A stretch of 64,000 nt of DNA from NCBI RefSeq assembly GCF_000714815.1, contig NZ_JMIH01000024.1, forward strand, positions 1 through 64,000, in the 5' to 3' direction. Made by a program: the position numbers and the translations under genes. The stretch is from Anditalea andensis. GTDB taxonomy: Bacteria; Bacteroidota; Bacteroidia; Cytophagales; Cyclobacteriaceae. Every line of letters begins with the position of its first letter. Position 1 is the first letter of the stretch. Positions 25,573 through 36,087 of this stretch are shown in pieces. A model generated the notes under the pieces. It was given only the letters and a program-made list of their open reading frames with translations, had not been told where the DNA came from and did no database searches.

Positions 25573-26358
25573 TTGAACTTCCTTAAGTATGATAAAATGA
25601 AAGAAGAAAGCTATGGGAAAATTTTGATTGCGGAAGACAATGTTATGACACAAAAGCTGCTGGGATCAATTATCAGTAATTTGGGTCATGAAGTGACTAT
25701 GGTTTCTGATGGAATGGAAGTATTAGAGAAGTTGACTTTACATAAGTATGATATTCTCGTTCTTGATTTTCAGATGCCCGTATTAAATGGTATGGAAACA
25801 TTAAAGATGATAGAAAATGGAGTAAATGTCGATACTAATATGCATGTTATCATGTTGACTGGGGAAACAAATCATGAAAAACTAACACAATTTGAAGGTT
25901 TAGGTATTTCATGTTTTTTAAAAAAACCCATCCAATATGATATTCTATCCAGAACGATAAAGCAACTATTGAATAATGACCAATATATAGGCGTGAAGAA
26001 TGCAGCATCAACCAGCTATCTTCAGCGTATCACAAATTCCAATAAGGATTTGATGGTAGAATTGATAGATGTTTTTATAGATGAATCACCTAAAAACCTT
26101 CATTTGATGAAAAGCTATTGCCTTATAGAGGACTGGGTGAGCTTACAAAAACTGGTACATAAAGTAAAGGCAAACTACTCATATGTGGGTATAAAAGCTC
26201 ATGAAGTTATATTGGGAGAACTGGAAATTTTTATATCAAGAAATTTATATCCTGAATCATATTTGCCTAAAATCATTGAATTGGAAATCGTAACCAAAAA
26301 TGCGATTAGTGCATTAAAGAAAAAAAAATCAGTAATTGTAAATAAGATAAATGGTTAA
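25573..26358 (+). CDS. REC-HPt phosphotransfer protein
   Basis: A protein of up to 261 residues with two signalling domains and no output domain. The receiver has IAEDN, phospho-Asp65 in LVLDFQMP, Thr in MLTGE and Lys in FLKKP. A C-terminal HPt-like helical bundle has LVHKVKANYSYVG with His196 and the +3 Lys. The start is uncertain: a TTG at 25573 has GGAGG four bases before it, while the in-frame ATG at 25597 (MKEESYGKIL) gives a tighter receiver start. It probably passes phosphoryl groups between the divergent hybrid kinase and the LytTR regulator encoded 56 bases downstream. Confidence 0.85.
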   Translation: MNFLKYDKMKEESYGKILIAEDNVMTQKLLGSIISNLGHEVTMVSDGMEVLEKLTLHKYDILVLDFQMPVLNGMETLKMIENGVNVDTNMHVIMLTGETNHEKLTQFEGLGISCFLKKPIQYDILSRTIKQLLNNDQYIGVKNAASTSYLQRITNSNKDLMVELIDVFIDESPKNLHLMKSYCLIEDWVSLQKLVHKVKANYSYVGIKAHEVILGELEIFISRNLYPESYLPKIIELEIVTKNAISALKKKKSVIVNKING

Positions 26359-26414
26359 ATAATATAGATGTCCTGTAAGCTTGAAAGCCTAATTATTCTG
26401 AAAATTAATTTTAT

Positions 26415-27125
26415 ATGAATAGAAATTATACCTGTGTTTTGGTAGATGATGATCTTATGTCTTTAAAAATTTTGAGGGCCCTGATAGGTAAGACACCATT
26501 TTTACAATTGGAAGGAATGTTTGATAACCCTATTGAGGCATTTAAATCCCTTTCTGAAAAGAAGGTGGATATTCTTTTTTTGGATGTAGAGATGCCTGAG
26601 ATGACGGGACTGGAGCTGTTAGATACGCTGTCAGAAATTCCACAAATCATACTTACTACATCTAAATATAACTATGCGGTAGATGCTTTTGATTATGATG
26701 TGGCTGATTTTCTTTTAAAACCAATAGAAAACTACTCCCGATTTCTAAAAGCAGTAAGAAAGGCAAAAGCAAATTTAGAAAAACCAGAAATAGAGCATGT
26801 ACTGAATGGAACGGACCAAATGTTTATCAAAGTTGATTCCCTTTTGGTAAATTTTAATTTAAATGATATACTCCATATTGAAGCCTTTGGAGATTATATA
26901 AAGATCCATACGGAGCATAAAATATTTGTAGTACATGCAAAGTTAAGAACTGTAGAAGAAGCATTGCCAAGAAATAATTTTGCTAGGATTCATAGATCAT
27001 TTATCGTAAGACTGGATAAAATCAAGAATATCGATCCATCCAATCTGGAAGTAGGCAAGAAAGTACTTCCAATAAGTAATAGCTACAGGCCAAATCTTTT
27101 GTCTAAGATTAATACATTGTCATGA
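26415..27125 (+). CDS. LytTR-family response regulator
   Basis: A 236-residue transcription regulator. The receiver domain (1-120) has VDDD near the start, phospho-Asp57 in ILFLDVEMPEMTG, and a Lys in FLLKPIENY. The LytTR DNA-binding domain (about 138-236) contains MFIKVDSLLVNFNLNDILHIEAFGDYIKIHTEH and the signature NFARIHRSFIVRLDKIKNI. It follows the REC-HPt gene and is the only DNA-binding output in the phosphorelay group. Its targets are unknown; the PhyH gene 116 bases downstream is in the same orientation and could be one, but the gap may hold a separate promoter. Confidence 0.92.
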   Translation: MNRNYTCVLVDDDLMSLKILRALIGKTPFLQLEGMFDNPIEAFKSLSEKKVDILFLDVEMPEMTGLELLDTLSEIPQIILTTSKYNYAVDAFDYDVADFLLKPIENYSRFLKAVRKAKANLEKPEIEHVLNGTDQMFIKVDSLLVNFNLNDILHIEAFGDYIKIHTEHKIFVVHAKLRTVEEALPRNNFARIHRSFIVRLDKIKNIDPSNLEVGKKVLPISNSYRPNLLSKINTLS

Positions 27126-27241
27126 ATTTGAACATGTTGAAATACTTTATATACAACGTCCCGCCCCCTGTAGGATGCAGCGCTAGACTATAGCAGTCAT
27201 TCGGCATTCAGGTAGGTCTGATCAATAAAAAATTCAAGAAC

Positions 27242-28219
27242 ATGAAACTACTCAATATCAGACCTATCTTATTCCAAATGATGAATACCCTAAAAAGAGT
27301 AAAAATAATTTTGGCGCTATATAATTTTCTAAACAAAAATAAACTTAGATATCAGGAAGCGCTTTATGAAAAATTTCAAATAAGGAAAAAGTATTACAAT
27401 TTAATATCTAGTAAAGATTTTCCTCCAGATACCATTATCGACCATCCATGGTTAGACCAACAAAACTCAGTTATTAATCTTATACATAATGAGGATTTTA
27501 AAAAATTGCCAGTGAAACTTCAGCTTTCAATTCTAGAGTGGTCTTCAAACGGTTTTGCAATTTTTAAAAGTTATTTTAATGAAGAAAAAGTAGAAAGAAT
27601 CAATGAGATCTTAAAAGAATTACTTAATAAGAATAAATTGTATTTAAAGGCTAATAGGAAGATTATGCATGCCATTAGGTATTCGGAAGAACTGAAAAAT
27701 CTTGTAAATGCTCCAGAACTTTTAAAAGTTTTAAATTTAATAATGGGGACAGAAATGGAATTGTTTCAGAGTGTAAACTTTTTAAAAGGCAGTGAAGATC
27801 CCCCTCATTCTGATTTTATACATATGAGCACATTTCCATATGGATATTTAATAGCGGTATGGATTGCTTTAGAAGACATTAATTCGGATAATGGCCCTTT
27901 ATATTATTATCCTGGTAGTCATAAGTTACCTTATATAATGAATGAAGATTATATAACTTCAGGTCATAAATGGTGGGGTTATAATAATAAACAGGCTTAT
28001 TCTAAAAAAATAGAAAGTGTAATTATTGAAAACCGCTGTGAAAAAAAAGTTTTTTTAGCATCTAAGGGAGATCTTTTGATCTGGCATGCTAATATGCTTC
28101 ACGGTGGTAGTAAAGTTAATGACCTTTCTTTATCTAGAAAAAGCATGGTGCTGCATTATTATGGAAAGAATAGTATTAGGTATCATGAAATAACTGGAAG
28201 ACCTGCCCTGCAATACTAG
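27242..28219 (+). CDS. Phytanoyl-CoA dioxygenase (PhyH)-family protein
   Basis: A 325-residue Fe(II)/2-oxoglutarate-dependent oxygenase-like protein. The metal triad is visible as His189 and Asp191 in PPHSDFIHM and the distal His in LLIWHANMLHGGS. The region YLIAVWIALEDINSDNGPLYYYPGSHK is the characteristic core strand and turn. The N-terminal 100 residues are less typical. Family members hydroxylate lipids, small metabolites or secondary metabolites, and no substrate is suggested by the context. It may be controlled by the LytTR regulator upstream. The next gene is convergent. Confidence 0.87.
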   Translation: MKLLNIRPILFQMMNTLKRVKIILALYNFLNKNKLRYQEALYEKFQIRKKYYNLISSKDFPPDTIIDHPWLDQQNSVINLIHNEDFKKLPVKLQLSILEWSSNGFAIFKSYFNEEKVERINEILKELLNKNKLYLKANRKIMHAIRYSEELKNLVNAPELLKVLNLIMGTEMELFQSVNFLKGSEDPPHSDFIHMSTFPYGYLIAVWIALEDINSDNGPLYYYPGSHKLPYIMNEDYITSGHKWWGYNNKQAYSKKIESVIIENRCEKKVFLASKGDLLIWHANMLHGGSKVNDLSLSRKSMVLHYYGKNSIRYHEITGRPALQY

Positions 28220-28433
28220 GGGGGTACAGTGTAATAGGTTTTATATCAAAGATGGATTTATTAAATTATCCAATTATTTCTTAAGAAACAGTGAAAGTAG
28301 ATTTGTCGCCTATTTGATAATTTGAAATTTATAAGCTCCTTTAATTTTATTTAATACACATCCAGCCTGAACTGAAAGTTAGAAGATGATCTGAGTGTAT
28401 GCTTAATAAGATCATTAGCATTTTTAACAGTAT

Positions 28434-31400
28434 TTATTTTTTGATCATTTTAAAAGTTTTATGATAACTTCCCGCACTGTCTTCCACTAACACTAAGTAT
28501 AAGCCTCCCGGTTTGAAGGCATGATCTGTTAAATTAATTGTAAATGTTTCTGCATTGGAAGGATTAGAACTAAATGTCGAAGTGAAGTGTACTTTTCCAA
28601 GTAAGTCGTAAATTTTAATCCTATATTCATGTTTTTCTTCTGCATTAATGGATATAGTTATATAGTTTTCAAAAGGGTTTGGATATACGTTCAATGTTTT
28701 ATCCATTCCATTCCACAGCGGTGCAGTATTGGTAGAAATGCTATCTATTGTAACATTTTGCTTTGAATTATCAATAATTTGTAAATCATTAGCAGCTGTT
28801 TTTGGATTGGCGAAAGGGTTAGAGAAGTCAGGAGCATTGTTAATTACCGTTTTTGAGATGATCTCAAGGGCAGAAACTTTAGCGAAATTTTCAATATTGA
28901 TAAAATCCAGGTTTAAGACCCCATCAGTAACATTGACATCAAATTCCTTAACCAGAGCAGCCATGGGGGCCGTTTCCTTCAAAATGTCAAATGCTGAGAA
29001 TATGGTTTGACCCTCGGCAACTATGTTAAAGATTCTTTTTCCTATATCTCCTATTGAAGGAAAATAAATTTCAGCAAAGTGTAATCTTACTGAGTAAGTT
29101 CCGGGGGTTATTGGAATGCTGTAACCAAAGTTGCCATACCTTTCGGATCTATAGAGTTCGTCATTTACCGTATTGGAAATATTGGCGATGTTGCTGATGG
29201 CATATGCCTGGCCTCCGTTGAATGCCTGGTCTGCAGTGAAGATTAATCCACTGTCTGTTATGAACTGGTTCCCTCCCGAATTGATCCTTACCGCTACTGC
29301 AGGAACAGGTGTGCTGTTTGTTATATGGAGCAGGAAATTATCAGTCACAGAGCCGCCATTTCCATCAGAGGCATTTACCTGTATATTGAGGGTTCCCGCA
29401 TCGCTTGGTCCCGGAACCCCTGAAAAAGTCCTCGTATTGGCGTTGAAGGAGAGCCATAAGGGCAGAGCGGTGCCATTGGACAGGATTGCACTATAGGTCA
29501 GCGCATCCCCATCAGGATCTGAGAAGGTGTTTTCAGCAAAGGTAAAATTAATGGATGTACCCACCGTGGCATTTTGATCCGGGATAGGATTGGAAAGCAC
29601 AGGTGGCTGGTTAGCAGGAGGGGACTGTATTACTGTCAAATTGAACTGATCACTGGCCGTTCCGCCTTTACCATCATTTGCCGTTATCTGGATAATGATG
29701 TTGCCCAAATTGTCCTCACTGGGTATTCCCGATAAGGTCCTGGTATTCGGATTAAAGGAGAGCCAGGAAGGCAATGGGCCGCCATTGTCCATCGTGGCGG
29801 TATAGGTGAGAAGATCTCCATCAGGATCTGAGAAAGTGTTAATGTTAAAAGTAAAGCTATAGGTGCCCCCGATGGAAACAGTTTGATCCGGTATAGGGAT
29901 ATTAAGGTTAGGAGGAAGTTGGGATGCCCCTATTTTGACTTTAAGTGGAATCACTTTAATCCCTGAATGGCCATATTTGATCTCCAAAAATGCACTGGCA
30001 CTATCATTTATTCCAGTATACCTGATCTCTAGTTCGTAATTTACATTTGCATTAAGTAGAAAGTCTTTATTTAATCCTTTTTCAATTATGAAATCTGGAG
30101 CGTTTTGGCCACCTATTAATATTGATTTTATATAGATACCGGTATTTCCATTTTTTACATTTAATGATAAATTAGCAATATCATCAGAAATAAGTGCTAG
30201 AGAATCAGCCGAAAGCAAGTCACTCTGTATCAGTGGTGCCCCGTAAGGTTCATCAAAACCAAAAACTTCCATGTTTTTTTGATTACCACCTCCCTGGTAT
30301 GGTGATCCGGATAATACATAAAGACCTTTTCCTGATACAATACCTTGTGTACCATGCCTTGCAAAATTCATAGGGTTGGAGAGAAACCATTTGCCCAAAG
30401 TTGGGTCATACACCTCTGTGGTTTTATGGGCCAGAGATGAATCGGGTACTTCTCCTCCTGCTACTATGATCTTATTTAGATAATTATTTACTATTGCACC
30501 TGCTCTGGGTGTTGGTAGATTGCTTTCAAAAGGCAATGTCTTCCATGTTTTCGTACTAAAATTATAAACATCTACCTGGGGTATCACCGGACCAAATGTG
30601 CCGCCTGTTCCTCCGGATAACCTTCCAGAAACCACATATAGTTCGTTGTTTATTACTGTGGCAAAGAAATGATCCCTTGCTCTGGGAGTATTTTCCAATA
30701 TTGTCCACTGGCCATTTTTAGGATCATATTCATCAAAATAATTGACGTATCCTCCATTATGGCCTATAGTATTTCCATTTACTAAATAGAATTTTTCATT
30801 GTAGATAACCAGACCTGCCGAGCCTCTTTTTCTTCCCTCTGGAATAGCTGGGCCTTGTATCCAGGCTTCTGTGGTAGGATCAAATGCCCAAACATGGTCA
30901 GCAGGTGCTTCATTTGGAAAATTGTTGTTTTTAAATGCTCCGATTACCCAGATCAATCCTTGGTATTCTACCGCCTGAAAATGATTAAAATCAAATGGGC
31001 TGTTATTATTTAAAGATTTCCAGCTATCATTTTCATAGTCGTATATATCAATGGTTTTAGCGTTTTCCCTTCCACCCATTAAATAGAATTTGTTACCTGC
31101 CTGTACAAATGAATTTTCGTGTCGCCCAGTATAGGCGTTCGATTCATTTTTTATTTTCCATAATTGGTTGGATAACGGTGGGCTTATGGTCCAGTTAAAG
31201 TTAAAACTAACCTCATCTGTAGTGGTTCCGTCCATGTCATCTATAGTAATAGTAACGTAGTAGGGATCGCTCATAAGAGCATTTTCAGAAACCTTCCCGT
31301 AGATCACACCATTAGTGGGTTCGATCAATATACCAGGAGGAAGTCCCACAGCACTGAATTTAAGGTTGCCATCACCTCCAGAAGCTTCCACTGTTAAGCT

Positions 31401-34400
31401 TCCATCCAGTTCATCTCCTGGATAGCTGATTTGATCAGTAATAGGGGTAAATATTATTGGATTATGAATAACTGTTTGAGGTAATTTAACTATCTCTATC
31501 CCGTTTATTAGAGGATTTTCTACATCATTCAAAAAATTTATATTTAGCATTCCATCCGTTAGCGTAATTGGTATTTGTTCGACTGCCCCGGTTTTATGTC
31601 CGTATTTTGCGGAGAGGTCTAATTTAGATATGCGGGTTATACCTTCTACTGCTACATTAAATATTCTTTGACCTGGGTTGGAAGTGCCTTCATAGCCATT
31701 GCCCACATATAGGTTAATGAGGTAATTGCCGTTAGCCAAAGGGATGTTAAATTGCATTGATGAAGAATTACTATATCTTTCCGTCCCAAAAATTTGACCA
31801 AACATCTGTTCTGAAATATAGGAAGGTATTGATGAATGTCTGGAAGTGGCAGAAAAATCGGGACTAAAACTAGTACCTGTATTGACACTGTAAAATGAAT
31901 TGGAGATTAAGCCATTTGTATTGTTAGGCAACCAGTCAGGGTTACCTATTTGGTCAGTGATACTTGCTCCGCCCGCATTTATTCGCAGAACTATCTCTTG
32001 ATCCGGTACTACTTTTACAGTAATAGTCTGTTCCACAGTATAACCATGAGCGTCGGTAGCACTTATGGTGAGGTCAGCAAGGGTACTTGCATCAGGAAAT
32101 GTTAGGGTTAATATACTGCCTATGATTGATGCACCAAGTTTTGTACTGGTATTGTTTTTAACTTGGAATATCAAATTTTCAACGCCATCATTATCCCCGA
32201 AATATTCACTCAAATCAATGATTTGATCAGGGGCATTGGTCGCTTTTTCTAAGTTCTGTAATTTTCTGATGACATAGGGTTGATCACCTGTTACTCGGAA
32301 ATAATCCCATACACCATAAAATGTTTTAGTGGCATCATTTGTAGTTCCAATTATACCAACTGCGAGGGGAGTTTCCATATCCTTTATGGCCTGTGTTATC
32401 TTTCCTTCACTTTTTATTGTACCTAATGAAACTTTAGGATTATTCCCGAATTTATAAAATGCTTCTACGGTACTTTCCAATGGATCCACTTCAAAAATCA
32501 GCTCAACTAATTGTTCTGCACCAGGTCTTTCATGGATGGACAATGTTTTTATCAAAGGATCACTGTCGGGGACATCATTTAGTTCCTGGGCAGCCATTAT
32601 ATGGTCCTTAGCGACCACCAGTTTTATAAAATTGCTTTGTGTGCCATCACCCATTTGGATTCCAATCTCTCCGTTACCATCAAAATTATATATTTGGCCA
32701 TTGGAATTTAATCCTATCATTCCGGATGAAATATTAAATTTACCGGTTTCAATACCTACATTGACACCAAACTGAAACCCCTTTTCCTGGTTATTACTTG
32801 GTCCATTGGCAGTGCCTCCTACCATAGTTACCTGTATGGCTCCTGCTGCACCTCCGTATATATCCCGGTCTCCAGGTCTTTGAGTCGGTTTGTCTAGCCA
32901 GTTTAGCCAATTTGGATTTGGGAAACCATTATTCATTAGGCCTGTTAAGCCCAAACCTAAATAGCCACTTTGCCTACCCAAATTGTCTAATTGGTTAGAG
33001 AAAAGTTCATTGTTAATGGGCAGATTTCTAGGCTCACCGATTTGAAAGGGATCAGATTCATCTATTATTCCATCTCCATCATCATCCAGATCATTTAGGT
33101 CTGATACAAAGTCTTTATCGTAATCATTGGGTATAGAGGCTCCGGAACAGTAATCTGTGCCATTGTCTATTTCATCTTGGTTAGTGTACCCATCAAAATC
33201 ATAATCATCCAGTGGGTCAAATAAAGGATCGTGGGCATCAATGCACAATAACATATCTCCTGGTGTCAATACCATGATTCTATTGTCAAAAGTGCTCACC
33301 CATATGGTGCCAGGAAATATTTGATCATCACCATTACAGGAAATACCTAAGGCATTTCCTCCATTTAGGTTCCATTTAGCAAATTCAGCATTTTTTAAAG
33401 AGCCATTTGGGTTTAAATTGATCAAATGTAGTTCCCCGCTGCTCTGTCCTATAATTAAAGATCCCTTTATTGACCCTCCAAAATTAGAAGCTTTATATTC
33501 ATCTATACCATTAGAGTTTACGGGTAATATGGTTACGATTTCTGGTTGGGGTCCATTGGGATTGATAGTTGTAGGACCTATAAAGTCTGATTCTATACCA
33601 TTGGAAAGAGAAGGTGAGACCGGAGGCCAGTTTGCAGGCAAACTGTTACTGGCATAAAAATCAAATCCAGGCGCTCCTGGCGGTATAGGTTGATAGATTT
33701 CGGTCCTGAATTTATCAGTGGGATTAAAAATAGGAACTATGTTTTTATAATTGTCATCGTCTCCTATAAATTTGGTATATAAACCTGCACCTCCAGGATT
33801 ATAAGGGAAACTAAGGAGCCCTGGATATGAAACGCCAGGATTTGCTCTAATGGGAGTAGGGTGGCCCCCGTAAAAAGATCCAAATGTATAATCTTCTATA
33901 TTGTCAGTAATCATCAGGAGCTGGTCTTTGTTGTCTACATATTCTCCGGATGCACTTGGATGGCCAGCACTTCCTCCCGGTTCGGAAGGCAAATAATTAT
34001 TATTTACATTTAATGGATCACCTTCAAATTCCGGTAAACCTCCCCAGCCCCCATTAGCTCCATTATCGGTAACATATACTTTTTTACTTTGAGTTATTAC
34101 AAGATCATAGGCATTTCTGTATCCAGGAGAAAAAACCTTTACAGGTCCATTGGCTATGAGCATAGCCATATTTAGACCATCATTTCCCCCAAATGGATCT
34201 CCCACATCTATGCCATCATAGGCAGGGTGATTAGGATCGTACACATGGTTGAGATTAGGTCTGGACGGATCATCCAATGTTGGTAGATCATATTTATACT
34301 TTCTCCCCGTTGCAGCGTCCGAAATAGTTTCCATAGCTTCTATCGCTTCCAGATCTATACTGATTATAGCCGCGCTGAGGGCATATTCGGTGATGTAGGC

Positions 34401-35042
34401 AAAGTTTTTGGACGGTGCTCCCGCATTTGTTAATCCACCACTGGCTAATAGTAGGTAGGGCTTACCTTTAATTATGGTGAATTCTAATCCATTGATGGAA
34501 TGGTTTTCTTCCGATCTGGGTAATCCACGGACTAGATCCACCATATCCCATGAAGTCCCTGTCCATGTAAGTTTTGTAATTATTCCTGAGTTCGTATCTA
34601 ATACCTTATCACCACTGGGGCCGCCCCATTTTGGATCACTTGATCCTACGTATATTATTGGATGAGATGCTGATCCGCTTACTGTGATGCCTGTGATCTG
34701 GCGATTGGACCGATTGTCAAAGGCCGGTTGACCATTATCATCATGATTGGGTATTTGCTTTATCCCAAGTATAGTTTCCTGATCTATGACTTCATATTGG
34801 TTGGGCCCTGCTTGCGTTATGGTATAAATTTTTATTTCACCATTTATTTGTGCCACATACAAACGTTCATCAGGACCAAATATAAGCGAAGTGCCATTGG
34901 AAATCTGGCTGAAGTTTTTAAAATTTAATGATGACTGGTTGAAATTAATATTTTGTCCATAGCCTGTATGATGAGTAATAAATAATATTACTATAATGCT
35001 TAAGGAAAAAAATCGCTGTGAAGGAATGAATCGATGTTTCAC
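28434..35042 (-). CDS. Giant multidomain T9SS-secreted protein (propeller, malectin, Kelch, cadherin-like)
   Basis: A 2,202-residue exported protein starting at a GTG. After the signal peptide (about 1-29, ending GYGQ) comes a glucose/sorbosone-dehydrogenase-like propeller region (about 30-600). Next is a calcium-binding thrombospondin-3-like stretch (about 610-665, DYDFDGYTNQDE and DLDDDGDGIIDESD), a beta-rich region (to about 900), a malectin domain (about 1019-1165), an Ig-like domain, Kelch repeats (about 1290-1590), two near-identical cadherin/dystroglycan-like repeats (about 1710-1900), a second malectin domain (about 1915-2060) and a T9SS type A sorting domain (about 2115-2202, LNVYPNPFENYITI to HKTFKMIKK). 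It is probably a surface protein that binds carbohydrate. No hydrolase catalytic site was found. Confidence 0.9.
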   Translation of the reverse strand: MKHRFIPSQRFFSLSIIVILFITHHTGYGQNINFNQSSLNFKNFSQISNGTSLIFGPDERLYVAQINGEIKIYTITQAGPNQYEVIDQETILGIKQIPNHDDNGQPAFDNRSNRQITGITVSGSASHPIIYVGSSDPKWGGPSGDKVLDTNSGIITKLTWTGTSWDMVDLVRGLPRSEENHSINGLEFTIIKGKPYLLLASGGLTNAGAPSKNFAYITEYALSAAIISIDLEAIEAMETISDAATGRKYKYDLPTLDDPSRPNLNHVYDPNHPAYDGIDVGDPFGGNDGLNMAMLIANGPVKVFSPGYRNAYDLVITQSKKVYVTDNGANGGWGGLPEFEGDPLNVNNNYLPSEPGGSAGHPSASGEYVDNKDQLLMITDNIEDYTFGSFYGGHPTPIRANPGVSYPGLLSFPYNPGGAGLYTKFIGDDDNYKNIVPIFNPTDKFRTEIYQPIPPGAPGFDFYASNSLPANWPPVSPSLSNGIESDFIGPTTINPNGPQPEIVTILPVNSNGIDEYKASNFGGSIKGSLIIGQSSGELHLINLNPNGSLKNAEFAKWNLNGGNALGISCNGDDQIFPGTIWVSTFDNRIMVLTPGDMLLCIDAHDPLFDPLDDYDFDGYTNQDEIDNGTDYCSGASIPNDYDKDFVSDLNDLDDDGDGIIDESDPFQIGEPRNLPINNELFSNQLDNLGRQSGYLGLGLTGLMNNGFPNPNWLNWLDKPTQRPGDRDIYGGAAGAIQVTMVGGTANGPSNNQEKGFQFGVNVGIETGKFNISSGMIGLNSNGQIYNFDGNGEIGIQMGDGTQSNFIKLVVAKDHIMAAQELNDVPDSDPLIKTLSIHERPGAEQLVELIFEVDPLESTVEAFYKFGNNPKVSLGTIKSEGKITQAIKDMETPLAVGIIGTTNDATKTFYGVWDYFRVTGDQPYVIRKLQNLEKATNAPDQIIDLSEYFGDNDGVENLIFQVKNNTSTKLGASIIGSILTLTFPDASTLADLTISATDAHGYTVEQTITVKVVPDQEIVLRINAGGASITDQIGNPDWLPNNTNGLISNSFYSVNTGTSFSPDFSATSRHSSIPSYISEQMFGQIFGTERYSNSSSMQFNIPLANGNYLINLYVGNGYEGTSNPGQRIFNVAVEGITRISKLDLSAKYGHKTGAVEQIPITLTDGMLNINFLNDVENPLINGIEIVKLPQTVIHNPIIFTPITDQISYPGDELDGSLTVEASGGDGNLKFSAVGLPPGILIEPTNGVIYGKVSENALMSDPYYVTITIDDMDGTTTDEVSFNFNWTISPPLSNQLWKIKNESNAYTGRHENSFVQAGNKFYLMGGRENAKTIDIYDYENDSWKSLNNNSPFDFNHFQAVEYQGLIWVIGAFKNNNFPNEAPADHVWAFDPTTEAWIQGPAIPEGRKRGSAGLVIYNEKFYLVNGNTIGHNGGYVNYFDEYDPKNGQWTILENTPRARDHFFATVINNELYVVSGRLSGGTGGTFGPVIPQVDVYNFSTKTWKTLPFESNLPTPRAGAIVNNYLNKIIVAGGEVPDSSLAHKTTEVYDPTLGKWFLSNPMNFARHGTQGIVSGKGLYVLSGSPYQGGGNQKNMEVFGFDEPYGAPLIQSDLLSADSLALISDDIANLSLNVKNGNTGIYIKSILIGGQNAPDFIIEKGLNKDFLLNANVNYELEIRYTGINDSASAFLEIKYGHSGIKVIPLKVKIGASQLPPNLNIPIPDQTVSIGGTYSFTFNINTFSDPDGDLLTYTATMDNGGPLPSWLSFNPNTRTLSGIPSEDNLGNIIIQITANDGKGGTASDQFNLTVIQSPPANQPPVLSNPIPDQNATVGTSINFTFAENTFSDPDGDALTYSAILSNGTALPLWLSFNANTRTFSGVPGPSDAGTLNIQVNASDGNGGSVTDNFLLHITNSTPVPAVAVRINSGGNQFITDSGLIFTADQAFNGGQAYAISNIANISNTVNDELYRSERYGNFGYSIPITPGTYSVRLHFAEIYFPSIGDIGKRIFNIVAEGQTIFSAFDILKETAPMAALVKEFDVNVTDGVLNLDFINIENFAKVSALEIISKTVINNAPDFSNPFANPKTAANDLQIIDNSKQNVTIDSISTNTAPLWNGMDKTLNVYPNPFENYITISINAEEKHEYRIKIYDLLGKVHFTSTFSSNPSNAETFTINLTDHAFKPGGLYLVLVEDSAGSYHKTFKMIKK

Positions 35043-36087
35043 AATAATATATATTAAAAATTAAGATAAAATTATATCCGGAAATAATATATTAATTAAA
35101 TAATATAGGTAAATAATAAATATTTTTATAATTATAATCTTACTATTGGTTAGTGGGATAGTTAATCAATAGTAATTGTTTATTACAAGGCTAAATAGCG
35201 GTACTTAATCAATTAAAAACTCAAAAGTAATCAATCAAATGTAATAATTCATTTTTGATTATTTATATGATTCAAAAAAATATTTTTTTTAAATTTATTT
35301 TTTATTTAAATAGATTATTTGGCTGCTTTATAAGTAAAAAGTAAAGTTAGATATATTGGGTATACTTAGTTTATGGTTATAGATAGGTCGTGTTCCCTGT
35401 TATGAATGAATTACAATAGGCTCTATTGATTGATAATCACCTCAAATTAATTGTCTTCTGTTCATACACTATTTCGTCCTATGTTTATGTATGGTCAACA
35501 GCGCCCATAATACTGAAGCATTTTTATTTTTGGGTGTTGGGTTCAGACCCCTGATTTTTTTTTATCTGAGCTTAGCCCTGAGAAGAACCCAAGAGATGAT
35601 GTGTATTGAGATTCATTTGATCTAGATCTTGATTAGGGTTTTTTATTTGAATGATTTTATGGGAGGTAATTATATAAGGGAAACCAATTATTATAAAATA
35701 TAAGGTGGTAAAAAATCTGTCGAATCAGTTCATGTATGCTAAAAATAACACATTTACTATTAGTAGATTAAATATAATTATGTTATGCCGTATTTATTTA
35801 CAGATTCTGTATCGGTTATGGAAAAAATGACTTTATGTCAATGAAAAGATAATGGATTCTTAGAGGAACTGATATTATATAAGTTATTTATATGCACCTT
35901 ATGAATTTTATGAAATTTCGGATAAATGCGGGAAGGTCTATTTATTTAGGGATTGCTTACATATTTTGATCTTATATAAAAGAACTAATTTTGATAAAAA
36001 GAGGGGTGCGGGAAGTTGGGGTTATATCCATATGTTATACATTTAAGTAAGTTTTTTGAACATTGGAAATTAAAAAAAAATAAGCGG
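35043..36087. other. Long AT-rich intergenic region, no gene seen
   Basis: These 1,045 bases separate the giant gene from the exopolysaccharide locus, both on the minus strand. I found no ORF with family resemblance, no tRNA and no IS remnant. The stretch next to 35043 is extremely A+T-rich and should contain the promoter of the giant gene. Confidence 0.4.

Noticed and set aside
29935-31160. Possible separate gene for the Kelch region of the giant protein
   Set aside because: The frame is continuous with the flanking domains, with no stop or start site between.
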